Source: Candidatus Bathyarchaeota archaeon (lineage in GTDB: Archaea > Thermoproteota > Bathyarchaeia > 40CM-2-53-6). From it: DNA of 49,820 nt. The notes under the pieces are model-generated. The model worked only from the letters and a program-made list of their open reading frames with translations. It was not told the origin of the DNA and searched no databases. The stretch spans positions 1 to 49,820 of the forward strand of contig VBAX01000054.1 in assembly GCA_005883075.1 (NCBI GenBank), in the 5' to 3' direction. Positions 47,898 to 49,820 of the stretch are shown here, one piece after another (position 1 is the stretch's first letter; every line of letters begins with the position of its first letter). Position numbers and translations under genes: made by a program.

Positions 47898-49820
<1,923 letters not shown>

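Overview
The window reads as chromosomal DNA of an uncultured archaeon of the TACK group (Thermoproteota, perhaps near Nitrososphaeria or Bathyarchaeia; this placement is inference). The support is: a CDC48/VCP-type double AAA+ ATPase, an Hjc-like resolvase, a Sjogren/scleroderma-antigen zinc-ribbon protein, a UPF0147 protein, a TrpB2-type tryptophan synthase, an HTH-ACT amino-acid regulator, a MoxR/DUF58/DUF4129 operon, many TTG starts, A/T-rich TATA-like boxes just upstream of starts, and a tRNA-Phe that only folds if three short introns are removed. No rRNA, CRISPR array, IS transposase or phage gene was seen.

Layout. 1-6.8 kb: a small zinc-ribbon protein, an M20 peptidase with altered metal ligands, a DUF5519-like protein, an unknown protein, two PadR regulators, threonine synthase, a V4R sensor-like protein and a VTT-domain membrane protein. 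CGATATCG-type palindromes sit upstream of both padR genes and the V4R gene and look like a small shared regulon. 6.9-11 kb: an RNase J-like beta-CASP nuclease with a small partner, a GNAT acetyltransferase, an EamA exporter and a DUF59-PqqD fusion. 11-16.2 kb: the most interesting locus, a compact polyphosphate island made of a CYTH protein, a SixA phosphatase, a Ppx/GppA exopolyphosphatase, a CHAD protein and a VTC-like protein whose second half looks like another CYTH tunnel domain. No PPK1 or PPK2 is present in the window, so the VTC-like protein is a candidate archaeal polyphosphate polymerase. 16.4-22.2 kb: a YdeI-Nudix fusion, an RHH-like protein, a membrane protein, a small zinc ribbon absent from the ORF track, a hypothetical, a convergent DNA methyltransferase / PD-(D/E)XK pair that may be a restriction-modification system, and an MFS transporter.

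22.4-23.5 kb: the intron-rich tRNA-Phe, whose 3' end and flank recur about 870 bp downstream, bracketing a DHFR/RibD-like gene. 23.5-30.4 kb: a membrane protein, a small membrane ORF with an in-frame TAG, a divergent HTH-ACT regulator/TrpB2 pair, an alpha/beta hydrolase, a Lon-family protease with unusual Walker motifs, and thymidylate kinase. 30.4-41.1 kb: gene-poor spacers with two kinds of dispersed structured repeats, two membrane proteins, a 1901-residue surface phosphoesterase with about 13 PKD repeats, and a second M20 peptidase with intact ligands. 41.2-49.8 kb: a frameshifted UPF0147 gene, the DUF4129-MoxR-DUF58 operon, a third copy of the long repeat, an Hjc-like nuclease, a Sjogren-antigen protein, a PfpI protein and the 5' part of cdc48, which runs off the window end.

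Two undescribed-looking non-coding families stand out. Family 1 is about 210-235 nt with three copies (2991-3202 +, 40874-41107 -, 46035-46266 +). Family 2 is about 75-80 nt with two copies (31117-31196 -, 39010-39083 +). Both keep base-paired stems while their sequences diverge.
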